64,000 nucleotides of DNA from positions 25,930,427 to 25,994,426 of the forward strand of contig OX031065.1 in NCBI GenBank assembly GCA_943736015.1, read 5' to 3'. Source of the DNA: Tridacna crocea. Lineage: Eukaryota > Mollusca > Bivalvia > Cardiida > Cardiidae. Positions 1 to 11,900 of this stretch are shown here, piece after piece. The translations under genes and the position numbers were made by a program. The first letter of the stretch is position 1. Each line of letters opens with the position of its first letter. The notes under the pieces are model-generated. The model worked only from the letters and a program-made list of their open reading frames with translations, was not told where the DNA came from and ran no database searches.

Positions 1-61
1 TCGTCTGCAAATACTTTTAATTCAATCTGGTCCAAAATTTTGTTGTTTGGCAAGGAGTTAA
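1..61 (-). repeat. TH-A element, end fragment cut by window edge
   Basis: Shows the long-arm end (TCGTCTGCAAATACTTTTAA, then GTTGTTTGGCAAGGAGTTAA-type terminus). The rest lies outside the window. Confidence 0.75.
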
Positions 62-304
62 TTTGAATCTTAATTCTTAGACCTTTAAAAATCTTGTGAG
101 GGGGAAAGAATTTGGTTTTCAAATCAAATATATGTTGACCAATGCCTGGAAATGCTTTCAGTATGGACAAGTACATCATTTATTGGTAAAGAGGTTAAGA
201 TCAAGATACATTTAAATTATCTCAATTACACCGAAATTGAAACACTGGTAGATACAGTATATACATGAGGTAACTAAATTTGTATTTTCAGATGTTACTT
301 GTTT
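62..304. other. Intergenic DNA, nothing recognised
   Basis: AT-rich, no open frame of note, no inverted ends and no repeat that I can match elsewhere in the window. Confidence 0.5.
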
Positions 305-400
305 GACTGATTGCAAGGTGTTTAACAACCCTCACAGCATTATTTCAGTCATATTGCAGCAGCCAGTGCTTCAGTTCGAAGGGTGCTCCCGCCCCCCGCC
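305..400 (-). repeat. SINE 3' body fragment
   Basis: Contains GTGTTTAACAACCCTCACAG and ATTATTTCAGTCATATTGC, matching the SINE tail at 566-640 read on the same strand. No tRNA-like head remains. Confidence 0.5.
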
Positions 401-565
401 CCTCCAAAAAAAAAACAACTTCAGTCTTACGCTGGGTCCACTTTCATCAAGATCAAGACCAATGAAATACTGAAAAATAAGTAGATCTCCTTGAGAAACA
501 TTGGAAGTTTGGGACCCATTGCTGCTAGATCTACAGGCACATAAATTTCTAAAATTCTGGATTTT

Positions 566-828
566 CGTTTGTTTGTTTGTTTGAATGGTGTTTTACGCCG
601 CTTTCAACATTATTTCAGTCATATCATGGCGACAGCTCACATTCATATTTCCCTGGGTTTCACTACTAGGCTAGGCTCTGAATACCTTCAGTCTGAAGGT
701 GTCTGCTCCGATGCTATTTTTGTGACTGGTCTTCGCTAACACCTGTCACAAAAATAGCATCGGAGCAGACACCTTCAGACTGAAGGTAGGCTCTGAAGTG
801 TCTTGCCCAAGGACATTCCTGTGAAATA
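566..828 (-). repeat. SINE, minus strand, interrupted by a fold-back element
   Basis: Begins with a (GTTT)n tail at 567-582 and GGTGTTTTACGCCGCTTTC, the reverse of a molluscan-type SINE ending GGCGTTAAACACC. It continues with the sequence around TTCCCTGGGTTTCACTACTAG and TGTCTTGCCCAAGGACA. The insertion at 683-788 splits it. Confidence 0.55.
683..788. mobile_element. 106-bp fold-back element with 44-bp perfect inverted arms and 9-bp target duplication
   Basis: Arms 683-726 and 745-788 are perfect reverse complements around an 18-bp spacer. The arm begins TACCTTCAGTCTGAAGGT, itself a short palindrome. GGCTCTGAA flanks it at 674-682 and 789-797. A 9-bp duplication fits Mutator-like transposition. 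It has no coding capacity. Confidence 0.85.
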
Positions 829-840
829 CTCCAGATTTTC

Positions 841-1668
841 ATACAAGATACCATTTTGAATAAATTGAAAACACTGAAAAACTTAGTTCGTATCCATTAG
901 TGATGTCTATTTAGGGTAAGTCAATTTTCCTACTTTTAACAGGGTTTTAAACTTTTCACGAAAGTAAGCAGATGACAGCGAATCGCCGGATCACGTGTTT
1001 TGTGTTTATTTTGTGGCCATTCCGGTCAGTGATCACTAACTACATCTTTCAGTGTCTACAGTGTTCATCAGCTATTTCAAAGATACACTTAGTACGACTG
1101 ATTTATGTTTTTGATTAATCATTAAAAAAAATACATTACTTCATGTCGGTGTATTGTATTACAAGAAAAATAATGAGGACAAATTAGGTTGATAATATTG
1201 GGTAAATCAAAATGGCGGAATATCGACTGGCCATTCCGCGGTCATTCCAACAGCCAAACAAATAAGACAACTCCAATATGCTTTACCTTTGGATTGATAA
1301 ACTAAAATGGGGCCGGGTAGATGAAGAAAAAATGTTTTTCACTTAATACTTACTAGTCAAAGCATCGAATAACGACTGAGTCATTGTTTATGATGCACGT
1401 CTCTTTGTGAAAATCTGCTCCGTCTGTACGGAATAAAATCTGATAGGGGAGGTAACAGAGAACAGCTACTTTCGGCTTGTTTCGGTCCCGTCTTCGAAAT
1501 TATTTTCCCGCCATATGTCAGTTGTCGGGTAATGCCGGGAACAGCATGGCACAGTTTGATCTTTCAGTGATAATTCTTGACCGTTCACCATCTAACATTA
1601 ACGAGACAGATTGTAAAAATCTAGGGGTAACCAAGGATCTTATAAACACTTATGATACATCTATATAT
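841..1668. other. Unassigned DNA with CpG-richer stretch
   Basis: A region at about 960-1250 is richer in CpG and holds GATCACGTG (about 990) and AAAATGGCGGAATATCG (about 1209). It could be a promoter of a gene outside the window. No exon can be supported; a 78-codon frame at 1477-1713 runs into a hairpin element. Confidence 0.3.
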
Positions 1669-1899
1669 TTAACTCATTACCAAATGAAAAAAATTTGGAC
1701 CAGTCCAAATTGAAAGTATTTGCAGACGACAAAATAAAGGTGACTGAAAAAATGAAATTTGGTATGGGAAGGTAGAAAACACTGTGGGAAAAGGAGAGAA
1801 TGCTAGTTACCAGCATTTTCTCCTTTTCCCACGGTGTTTTCGAAAGGCTTCTTTCTACTAAGGTGCGTCAAAAGTAGGGATTGTGTGGTAATGGGTTAA
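1669..1899 (+). mobile_element. TH-A element, full copy
   Basis: Family description: about 230 bp, TTAA at both ends, inverted ends of the form TTAACYCWTTACCAMAC. A long arm carries AATTGAAAGCATTTGCAGAC; a hairpin of about 35 bp per arm is centred on AATGCTGGTTACCAGCATT; a short arm ends GGATTGTGTGGTAATGGG. TTAA ends and hairpin without coding capacity fit a non-autonomous piggyBac- or Kolobok-type element. This copy has both TTAAs and an intact hairpin. Confidence 0.85.
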
Positions 1900-2165
1900 G
1901 ATCCTTGGGGTAACCGAATAGTTATAAACGAAAAGATAAGGTACAAAGGGTCGCTGGTTTGAATTCTAAGATCGGTCAGTTTCTTTCAAGCTTAGGATCG
2001 ATAATTATCATATTGACAGGATTCGTGCATTTATGACAGGATAATCTTTTACCAATCATCAGTTTTCTGGGAAAGTAGTCAGTGGCTTGGAAATAATGTA
2101 GAGGGAAGTACTAGTCTAAATGAACACTAGGCGTTAAACACCATACCAGGGACCTTATATACATA
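1900..2165 (+). repeat. tRNA-derived SINE, degenerate
   Basis: A B-box-like GGTTTGAATTCTAAG lies at about 1957, then CAGTGGCTTGGAAATAATG (about 2080) shared with the SINEs at 53776 and 61960, and a tail with GGCGTTAAACACCATACC. Confidence 0.55.
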
Positions 2166-2440
2166 AGTATATAAAATCCCTGACCATACAGACAAACAAA
2201 AACTATCATATTTAAAAATTACTTGTATCAGCTAAACATCAGCTAAACCTGTACAGTCTGATCTTCCATGTTAAATGTCGATAAATTATTCAAAATTCTG
2301 CATAAACCTGTCGCGACGGAACGATTTTATTTTTTTCTCAGTCTCTTTCTAGTGATTTCCATAACACTTATTTAGAAGTCAAAAAGTAAACGAAGATACT
2401 TAGAAAATGGAAGATGTATAGAAAAAAAATTGACGTAGTT

Positions 2441-2625
2441 TTAAACGTTTACTAGACAATCCCTGGTTTTCACGACCGTAGAAAAGAAGCATTTTTTCCC
2501 CTTTTCCCACAATGTTTTCTACCCTATCAGAGACCTAAGCTACTTTGTACCAATTCTGAATTCGTCGTCTGCAGATGCTATCAATTTGGAAGAAAATAAA
2601 ATTTTGTCGATTGGTGAACGGTTAA
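2441..2625 (-). mobile_element. TH-A element with deletion in the hairpin
   Basis: TTAA at both ends; short arm with GACAATCCCTGGTTTTCAC first. One hairpin arm is missing, which shortens it to 185 bp. Confidence 0.7.
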
Positions 2626-2699
2626 AAGATTATGTTGTACTGCGAAAAAAAACGACAAAACTTGAGGCATCTCCATAACTTCAGAATTTTCAGGCGAAT

Positions 2700-2875
2700 A
2701 ATTGATAAGACTCAAATGATAGAATTTTCCAACGTTAGGAAAAGAAAACAATGTGATAAAATGAGAAAATCTGTTGGCCAGCATTTTCTCCTTTCCCCAC
2801 AATGTTTTTAGGGGCTACCATTCTCAGAGTTGCGTAATATAGCCTAAATAGATCTATCTTTTGTAAAGGATTTAA
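2700..2875 (+). mobile_element. TH-A element, degenerate, left end lost
   Basis: Hairpin half CAGCATTTTCTCC, then TTCTCAGAGTTGCG and a GTAAAGGATTTAA end. Confidence 0.55.
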
Positions 2876-2905
2876 CAATTATGCGATATACACCTGTTTG
2901 ATTCA

Positions 2906-3138
2906 TTAATTTGCCCTTTACCAAACAATCCCTGATTTTTTACAACCGGAGGAAGCATCTTTCTGAAAACATTGTGGGAAAAGGAGAAAATGCTGGTAAC
3001 CAGCATTTTCTCATATGCCACGATGTTTTCAACTCTTCTAAAGTCAATTTTCAATTTTTTAAGTCACGTTTATTTCGTCATCTGCACATGCTTTCAATTT
3101 AAACAAGTGTAACAATTTGTCGTTTGGTAAATAGTTAA
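2906..3138 (-). mobile_element. TH-A element, full copy
   Basis: CCCTTTACCAAACAATCCCT end, intact AATGCTGGTAACCAGCATT hairpin, and GTTTGGTAAATAGTTAA end. Confidence 0.8.
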
Positions 3139-3285
3139 CTTTGGATGCCAGGTATTCAACCATCAAACGTGGATAACGCAATACCAACGCATATATACAT
3201 GTACTACTGAAAATCAAACCATTCAACTTTAGCACAGTCTGATCCTGCACTGTCCACGAAAAGCAGCTGAAGAGACAATGTGGAC

Positions 3286-3504
3286 TTGAACGACAAAATT
3301 TTAGACTGGTCCTATAATTGAAAGCATTTGCAGACGACAAAATTAACGTAACTGAAAATTTGAAATTTGATTTCAGCAGGGTAGAAAATGTTGTGGGAAA
3401 AGGAGAAAATGCTGGTTGCAGCATTTTCTCATTTTTCCACAATGTTTTCAGAAGGCTTCAATCTCAGGGTCGTAAAAACCAAGGATTGAATGGTAAAGGG
3501 TTAA
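3286..3504 (+). mobile_element. TH-A element, left end truncated
   Basis: Starts inside the long arm at GACAAAATTTTAGACTGGTC. Hairpin tip reads AATGCTGGTTGCAGCATT. Right TTAA is intact. Confidence 0.75.
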
Positions 3505-3715
3505 AAAGCCTTACTTGTCAATTCATTTCCTACGAAAATACATGTAGCATTTGATAAATCCGTTAAATCCACTTAGTTTGTGCATGTACGTGTTCGAAAT
3601 CATTTTAAAGCAAGTCATTTACACCCACGCATAGAAAAAGTAAGAGAAACGAGGAAAAAAGGACAGATGAAACGTTTGAATGGGTGTAGTTTTCTGTCTG
3701 TTTTTGGCTCATCTC

Positions 3716-3945
3716 TTAACTCTTTACCAAACGACAAAATTTTTAGGTTTGTCCAAATTGAAAGCATTTGCAGACGACAAAATAAAAGTGACTAAAAATT
3801 TGAAACTGGTTTTGTGAAGGGTAGAAAACATTGTGGGAAAAGGAGAAAATGCTGGTTACCAGCATTTTCTCCTTTTTCCACAATGTTTTCTGAAGGCTTC
3901 TCTCTCAGGGTCTTCAAAAGGAGGGATTGGGTGGTATTGGGTTAA
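3716..3945 (+). mobile_element. TH-A element, full copy
   Basis: TTAA at both ends and an intact hairpin; long arm with AATTGAAAGCATTTGCAGAC. Confidence 0.85.
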
Positions 3946-4109
3946 ACGTACAGCTCTATCAACAAAAGGAGAAGGGTTATAAAGTGATCAAGTATGAAAA
4001 TGTCAAGGCTTAATGTCCAAGTACATGAATTTACATGTGTTGAATTCATGCAATAACATGTACACACAGAATATTCAATTTCATGATTCTATGATTTTTG
4101 TACCCTTTA

Positions 4110-4230
4110 GAAAACCAATACAGAGGAGACAGCTTCTGAAAGCATTGTAGGAAAGTGAGAAAACGCTGATAACCATCGTTTTCACGTTTTGTCGCATTTC
4201 CCCCTCATTTTAGCTCTGTCAAACGGTCTC
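4110..4230 (-). mobile_element. TH-A element, old fragment
   Basis: GCTTCTGAAAGCATTGTAGG and a decayed hairpin (AACGCTGATAACCATCGTT) remain; ends not recognisable. Confidence 0.4.
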
Positions 4231-4543
4231 AGTTCTCAAAGAACGTCTGGTACATGGTCATGCTTTTTTTTGTAACTTTGCCATACGAAATATGACTTTT
4301 TACGTCACTGCAATTTTTGAAATATTGGCAAAACTATAATTTTGATTTTAATATCTTTATGCACTTATATACAATTCCTAATTTGATCGTATTAGTCACA
4401 TAAATTCATGTAAGAGTGAAAAGTTCAGTGTTTCTTTCCTTATTTTTGAGTGTTTTTGTAAAGATATAGTGGGATATTTCCAAAGTCGATAAGAAAATAG
4501 ACCAAAACCTGATCTTATTATTTACAATTGGGCTTTGATAGAT

Positions 4544-4772
4544 TTAACCCTTTACTCCACAGATACTCATTTCGACGCATTGCTTGTATGAGCCTTTGGA
4601 AAACATTGTGGCAAAAGGTGAAATTGCTCGTGACAAGCAATTTCACCTTTTGCTACAATGTTTTCTACACTATCAAAAGGTGTCAAATACACACAAGAAA
4701 TAGCTTCATCCTTGCTGTTATTTAGGGTCAATCAGAGATACCATAGAAATGCCTTATGGGGTAAAGGGTTAA
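4544..4772 (+). mobile_element. TH-B element, full copy
   Basis: Same TTAACCCTTTAC ends but different arms (CTCCACAGATACTCATTTC and AGAGATACCATAGAAATGCC), and hairpin tip ATTGCTCGTGACAAGCAAT. The copies at 8239 and 16934 share both arms, so this is a distinct subfamily. Confidence 0.82.
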
Positions 4773-4907
4773 ACCATTGGACTAGGCCTATATATCCTAC
4801 ATTGGGACCTTGTGGAAAAAAAGAAGAAGATCAAGCTAATACTAACTGCTCGTCGATGAAGGCAGTATATTGTCAAACACTTCGATGAATATAACAATCT
4901 TGTTAGC

Positions 4908-5104
4908 TAAACCCTTTACCACACGACAAAATTTTAAACTGGTCCAAATTGAAAGCATTTGCAGACGACAAAATCAATGAGACCCAAAATTGAAATTTGT
5001 TTCCAGAAGGGTAGAAAACATTGTGGGAATTGGAGAAAATGCTGATTACCAGGCTTCAATCTCAGGGTCGTAATAACCAGGGAATGTTCGGTAAAGGGTT
5101 TTAA
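4908..5104 (+). mobile_element. TH-A element with one hairpin arm deleted
   Basis: Left end CTAAACCCTTTACCACACG; the right half of the hairpin is gone (ATGCTGATTACCAGGCTTC); right end GGTAAAGGGTTTTAA. Confidence 0.72.
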
Positions 5105-5460
5105 GCAGGTTTTCTAGAGCCTTCAGTTGTATAAAGGTCACTGAATTCCATTTCACATCGAAAAGATCCGAAGACTTTTTCTCTATCTTAATGTATTTCC
5201 CTAATAATGTAGAATTATAGAAGTGTAACATATTAATAAGCATTCTTTTGCGTCTTTTTTCCCATAATATTTTAGACGCCTGTTCAAAAACAACTTCCAT
5301 TATCCGTGTCAGATAGGCTAAATTTTGTCGTCTGCAAAATACTTTCCATAGATAGACAAGTCTTTTAAATCTTGTCTTTTGATCAGGATTTCAAAATCTA
5401 CAAAACCTTAATGAAAACTTTATTTCAAACAAAAGACTAGAAGTTAAGAGTAAGTCAATG
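5105..5460. other. Upstream DNA of ZFTRAF1 with minor hairpin debris
   Basis: Only short matches to TH-A arms are visible (CCCATAATATTTTAGACGCC, TTTTGTCGTCTGCAAA). No gene is supported. Confidence 0.4.
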
Positions 5461-5697
5461 TCCGTATATATAATCGGATTTTAATCTTACAAAAGGGGGA
5501 AAAGGGGGGGATTAAGACGTTTGACAGTTATCACGTGATTTTGTTTACACCCGAAAGATTTGTTACGGAAATAGCCGGAATTAGAGTCACATGACTAAAA
5601 TGCTGCACAAAGATTGGTTGGTTCTGACGTCACTATTCATTCGTTTACCCAAAATTCCCTACTCCAGCTACGTCGAAGTTTATTTATAAACAAAAAG
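5461..5697 (+). promoter_or_regulatory. Candidate ZFTRAF1 promoter and 5' UTR
   Basis: The 240 bp before the start codon hold a perfect CRE-type palindrome TGACGTCA at 5625-5632 and an E-box palindrome TCACGTGA at 5531-5538, with more CpG than the surrounding DNA. CRE sites close upstream of start codons are common in housekeeping promoters bound by CREB/ATF factors. The transcription start itself cannot be placed from sequence. Confidence 0.5.
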
Positions 5698-5901
5698 ATG
5701 GCAGATCAGTCGGAATCCGCCCTATCTGTCATTTCGTCTAATAGCGAAAATAAAGAAAACGAGGATACAAGCTTCGAACCAGAACAGAAAAAGCGCAAGT
5801 TAGAGGCCTCAGTTGCGCAGCCCGATTACAAATTGCAGGAGAGATTGAGCGGAATTCTGTGCTGCACAGTTTGTCTGGACCTGCCAAGAACATGTTTCCA
5901 G
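5698..5901 (+). CDS. ZFTRAF1: ZFTRAF1 coding exon 1
   Basis: Sixty-eight codons, ATG at 5698, ending CTTGTTTCCAG-like coding sequence before donor GTTAGT at 5902 (phase 0). It carries the acidic/basic leader and the first RING cysteine pair (CCTVC). Intron 1 is 4637 bp. Confidence 0.92.
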
Positions 5902-8900
5902 GTTAGTTTCCACTGCATGACAGAGGCAGATTGTTCTTTCAGAAACACATCAAGTTTTTTATCACCGCAATTTTTACAGTGATATTTGTAGACGTTTTCA
6001 GCAATCTTGTACAGTGCATTTCCTTGGCCACTGTATTCTGACCTAGCCATTTGGCTCAATGTCAAATTTAGTTAAGAGTGATGCATAGATTGTGCATTTG
6101 ATTGCGTAGTTTTCTTTTCCAAATATGAATGAAAGTGATTCTGCATGTCTGAAAAGGTGCATTTGTACATTTTTGTTTAAAAATAAACTGAGATCTCAGA
6201 TGGCAAATATTCTTTTACAGTTTCTGCTGTAATCGACTTTGACAGCTGGTGTTCACTCTTGCTACGTACCGTGACCTCGGGATCATGTTTTTCTCACGTG
6301 ATCACATGTAGTCTGCTGTTCACTGTCTGGCGTGCAGCCAACTAGGATCATATATTCAAGATAATGGTTGATAGATAAAATACACTATTAAAAAGATGAT
6401 CTTTTTCTCATAGAAGCATAATGATATATTAGAACATTTACTAAATGAAAAGTGGTACAGCTATGCTTGAACTATTCTATATCATTTAGTCTGGATGTTG
6501 GGACAACCTGGATTTATCATTAACCATTAACCCTTATCCTGCTTAACCCTTTACCACACGACAAAATTTTAGACTGCCACAAAATGAAAGCACTTGCAGA
6601 CAATGAAATATAGGTAACTTAAAAACTGAAATTCGTTTCCAGCAGGGTAGAAAACATTGTGGGAAAAGGAGAAAATGCTGGTTACCAGCATTTTCTCCTT
6701 TTCCCACAATGTTTTCAAAAGCCTTCTATCTCGGGGTTGTAAAAAACAGGGATTGTTTGGTAAAGGGTTAATAACTTCAAATGAAACTTTCAAGCGGATA
6801 GTAAAAACCAAATTTCTGCCCTTTCAAAGCTATTTTTGGGGAAAATTATCAAAATTATCACCATACTGGTCATCTAAGTTGTCTGCTAAAAATCAGTTAG
6901 TCATGCTTAGCAGCCTAAGATAATAGCAGAATATAATTCAATGGGTAAGTGCAAGACTATTGTAAGTGATATATTCATGTTCTTTTTTCATTGAAAAAAA
7001 AATCAATCCCGTTTAAATGCGAAGGATTTGCAAAAAAACAAGATGATCCACTGATTTGATCAGATTTGTTACTGAAAAGGGTAAAAACATCGAGTGTAGG
7101 ACAATTGCCCCTGCGGACAATTGCCCCTGGGACAATTGCCCCTGCGGACAATTGCCCCTCCGGACGATTCCCCCTGCGGACAATTGCCCCTGTGGACAAT
7201 TCCCCCTGATTCATTATTTTTTTACTTTAATTGATGTTATTTTTTTTCAAATTGTAACTTACATTTGATTTTGAGTGATATCATTTGTAATCTCAGAAAT
7301 TTACAGTTAATAAGTTATAAGTAGATGAATTTTTTCGCCGTTTCAGTTTTCACAGACACCTTAATTATTTACTTTTGTGCCTATTTGATGTTTTGTTTCA
7401 TTTCTTGACAGTTTTCAAAATATAGGCTTCTTTAATCAATTGATTTGATTGTTAAACAAAGAAAGGATCAAAGATAAAACAATTTAGTATAATTGAAAAA
7501 ATTAAGTTGTTGCACTTATTTTTGTAGAGAAGGCTGTAATTAGCAGTTTTGTTAAGGAATACTGTAACTAATCACTACCATATTCATGATCAAAGGATAT
7601 CAATGCAAATTCTAGTTCAAAGGATTATCATAACTATAATTAATTTATTCAATTACAAATTTAAGTCAGTAGATCTATTAAAGTAAAGTTTTTAATATCA
7701 ATTGAAATTAATTTGTTCTATTTCTAAAGAAACAAAGATACGCTTGTTATTTCTATGTTAGAGCTAACATTTTGCACATCTTATATAAAAAATCATAAAG
7801 AAAGTGCTATGAAATGCTATGAAAAAAAGTCAAATAAAAAAAATCAAACGGAAAATCTATATAAAAAATGCCATAAAACAGACTTATTTCAAAGAAAAAA
7901 AAAACACATGTTATATTGTTAAAATAAGACTAAATTTTTCAAAATAATAATGAAATTGCTATAAATTTAAAGATTAAAGCAAACAGAAATATTTCCGATT
8001 AAAATAAAAACCATTTTTAAGCTTTTTAAAAATTCAGGGGGAAATGTCCAGGTGAACAAATTCTGCAGGGGGAAATGTCCACAGGGGCAATTGTCCGCAG
8101 GGGTAATTGTCTCAGGGGCAATTGTCCGCAGGGGCAATTGTCCGTACCCCAAAACATCATGCTGATAGGAAAAAATGCTATTTGCTAGCATTCTGCCCAT
8201 GTTTCACAATGTTTTCAAAAGCATTTTCAGCAGGGAGTGATTTACTCCATAGATACTCATTTTAACACATCAACAACAGACTGCTTTTGAACAAATTTTG
8301 GAAAAATGGAGAAATTGCTTGTAACAAGCAATTTCTCCTTTTTCCACATTATTTTCTACTCAAGCAATTAATTGTATCCCCATTTGTCCATATATTTGCC
8401 ATCATATCTTTATTTGGTGCTGAATTGGAAGAGCCTAAAGTTGGCATAATTTATGAGGTAAAGGGTTAATTGTTGAAATACCTGTAGAAAACTTTGATAA
8501 CTGAAAGGTAGTACCTAGAAAGTGATGATTTGATGTTTTGTTCTTAAACTGTTTCTCATGTCATCAATAGAAGATGCTTTATTGTTCATCAAATCTTTCA
8601 CCTCTTACCCCTTTGTTCAAACCAGCATGATTGGCTGAAATTTGTCTTGATGTATAAATCATCAATGTATGACCATTCTGCAGCCAGAAGTCAACAGCTT
8701 TTGTCTACAGACAATGTAAAGTTTAACCCTTTACCAAACTACAAAATTTTTGACTAGTCCAATGTGAAAGCACTTGCAGATGACGAAACAAACGTAACTC
8801 AGAAATTGAAATTTGTTACCAGCGGGGCAGAAAACATTGTGGGAAAAGGAGAAAATGCTGGTTACCAACATTTTCTCCTTTTCCCACAGTGTTTTCAAAA

Positions 8901-11900
8901 GGCTTCTGTCTCAGGATCATAAAAACCAGGGATTGTTTGGTAAAGGGTTAAACATTGTGATTAGAAGATAGAGTGGTCCTTAGTCTCAATAATGAGACGC
9001 CTGGTGATCTTTTTCATATTTGGACATTTACTATGCACCGTACCAGTCAAAAAATAACATCGCCTTTGGGGACAGTTATCTGTATTGTACTAGAGTTGTC
9101 CTTACAAGCTGTTTCTTTTTGCATCACATAATTATGTACACATTATCCTTTTTCTGAACGAACCTGAGGGCAACAACCTTGAGATAAAAGGCCTTTTTAA
9201 CATTATGTGAAAAGAGAAAAAAATGCCGGTACCCACAATTTCTCTATATACCACAAAACGTTTCATTCTTTTCAAGACAGTATTCCATAATTTTAATTGC
9301 AATTGTAGAGTCACATTTATTTTGTGGTCTCCAAATGCTTTCAATTTGGACAAGTCTAAAATTTTGTTGTTTGGTAAAGAGTTCAAGGAGTAATACAGGA
9401 TCTTTTATGAGTCCTGGACTCCATTGGTGAGTGCTGATTAGGATATTGATTCTAAGAGAAATAGTAGCTGATGACCTGAGAGTAGAGACCTTTGATCAAG
9501 GCCAGATGTTACTAATACCAAGGCCAGTGATAATCCATAGAAGCTGGATATTCCTACTGAATGCAGACAGTGAAGATCAAGATTAGACTGCACAGAATGG
9601 GCATATCTCCACTGGCCAGCAATTTTATGTCATGACCCTGTGTCTGTCTTGTGTTTGTCTGTCAGTCAGTGAGTGTGTGCAAATGATTAGTGTTTTTTAC
9701 AAATGTTTCTGAAAATACCCTTCCATTTGTCATGAAACTTCTCAGAAATAACCCTGACATGAATTTCTCAGAAATTCTTCAAAGAAGTTTATTTCAGCGA
9801 AAACTCTGGCTGCAACAAAACTGAACAGTTTTGAACATCTTTAAAAATCTCCTTGCCAAAAACCATTAAGCCTTGGGCTACCGAATTTGGCATGTAGCTT
9901 AATCTTATGGACAGCTTTTGTTTAAAAAATGGTCTATGTCGGTTCAAAATTGGCCATATCCGTGTTTGTGCGTGGTGGAGAGGTTTTAAGTTTTACATAG
10001 GCATTATACAAAAATCTCCTTGGACCTTCATCTACTGGACCTGTATTAAGGTTGTTTTTTTTCCAATTGCAGGGATCAAAATTGGCATCACCACAAGTTT
10101 TACATGGGTACATGCATATAGGGAAAACTTTAAGAATCATTTTCAACGTAAGTGTAAGCTCTAGGACCGATAAATTTGGTATGCTCCTTTATGTTGTAGA
10201 GCTTTACCTAGATTGCCTGATTCTAGTCAAATGAATTATTGAAATACATTTTATGTGTCGGGGAAAAAAGCTATTGGAAATAAATTTTTCTCTTTTTTTT
10301 TTTTCAAAAAGTTGCACAAAATTTGATTATTCAGATCAGCAAGATTTGGTGTATTCTGATCTAGTCTCAATAATGAGACGCCCCGGTGATTTTTTTCATA
10401 TTTGGACATTTACTGTACACCAGTCGAAAAGTAACACCGCCTTTGGGGACAGTTATCTGTACTATATTCTGATCCTGATCTAAACAGTCTACAAAAGCAA
10501 TAAAGAATAACTGAATCATGATTTTATTCTCATTTCAGTGCACAAATGGGCATTTGATGTGCTGTGGATGTTTTAATCATTTACTGGCAGATGCTCGACT
10601 GAAAGATGAAACAGCAACATGCCCTAATTGTAGATGTGAGATCAGCAAGAATCTGTGTACTAGAAACTTAGCTGTGGAGAAAGCAGTTTCAGAACTTCCA
10701 TCAAACTGCCAGTTTTGTTCTGAAGAACTGGCAAGAAACTGTCTAGAACATCATGAAAGAGAACTTTGTATAGAGAGGTGAGGCTCCTTCTTCACTGGTA
10801 AGCTAACCTTAATCTATAGCAGATAAGATTGTAACCCTTGATGTATGGCATGGAGGTTCACTGTGGAAGAATGCAGGTGTGTTGCTTGGGGAAAAAGTAT
10901 AAAACACACCTGGAATCTTACCTAGACTCCAGACTGTCATGTTGTTTGAAAAATGCGATGTTCTTTTCCATTTTTCTACCAGAACAGGATGAGTTATGGA
11001 TAAGTAGTTAATGAAGAGGTTGACAACGAGAGTTTTTCATTGGTTGGCTGTGTTTGGTCAATCGTAGACTCTCGCCAAGGCAGAAAATGTTTGATGGTGG
11101 TAAAGTGAAGATGGCTTTGGGTCCATTTCCAGATGTCTCCATTCGTTTTTCAGTCACGGGCAAGTATCTTCCACATTTTTAAGTTGTCAAGTTATGTAGC
11201 ATGTTTAGTGAAATATCATGACAAAGTAATCTGTATTATGTAACATGAGCAGCCATAAAGAACAATAGGCAGTCAGTCTAGGTCCGTGTTGGTTCATGAC
11301 CTTCCACAAACCTAAAATGAGAAATTTATACAAAATCAAAGTACAAAAGTATTAGCAGACCTTATTTTATTAAGCTTACCTCAGCACATGTAGTGCACAA
11401 GATGAGCCTTTCGTGATTGTGCCGTGTCTGTCATCGGTGGTGTGTCATTCACTGTTGGTCGTCAAGATTTACCTTGCATGTGCTCCAGAGACCCATGTTT
11501 TCAGTCAGTTACTCCTGAAATTTTGTCAGAATTATATTTTGATAATATTTTGAACTTAAGTTTGAAATTGGGTCACATTGGGTCAAACGAAGGTCACTAG
11601 TTAAATCCTAGAAAAAGTTGTGTGCACTCTGGAGGCCACATTTTCAGTCTGATTGCTTGAAGCTTTGTCAGAATGTTTGTCTGGATAATATCTTAAACAG
11701 GTTTGAAATTGAGTCAAATTTGGTCAAAAAGTAGGTCTCTGGGCTAAATCTGATTTTCAGCCTGATACTATGAAGCATGGTCGGAATAGTTATATATATA
11801 TCTTGTTGTTATCCCTGACAAATTCATAACTGGTTCATGTCGGATCAAAGAGAGGGCCAAATTTGGGGAAATAAACTTTGTGTGCACTCTAGAGGCCACA

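Noticed and set aside
1669-1899. Hairpins as canonical microRNA genes
   Set aside because: Stems are long, near-perfect, and repeated about 90 times as part of a mobile element; without small-RNA data a microRNA call is not supportable.
5614-5697. N-terminal extension of ZFTRAF1
   Set aside because: It would start with TTG and overlaps the CRE site; the ATG at 5698 has a strong context.
7056-7268. Frame with repeated Cys-Pro/Gly motifs that looks like a small repetitive secreted protein
   Set aside because: It is the GGACAATTGCCCC tandem array at the end of a mobile element read in one frame.
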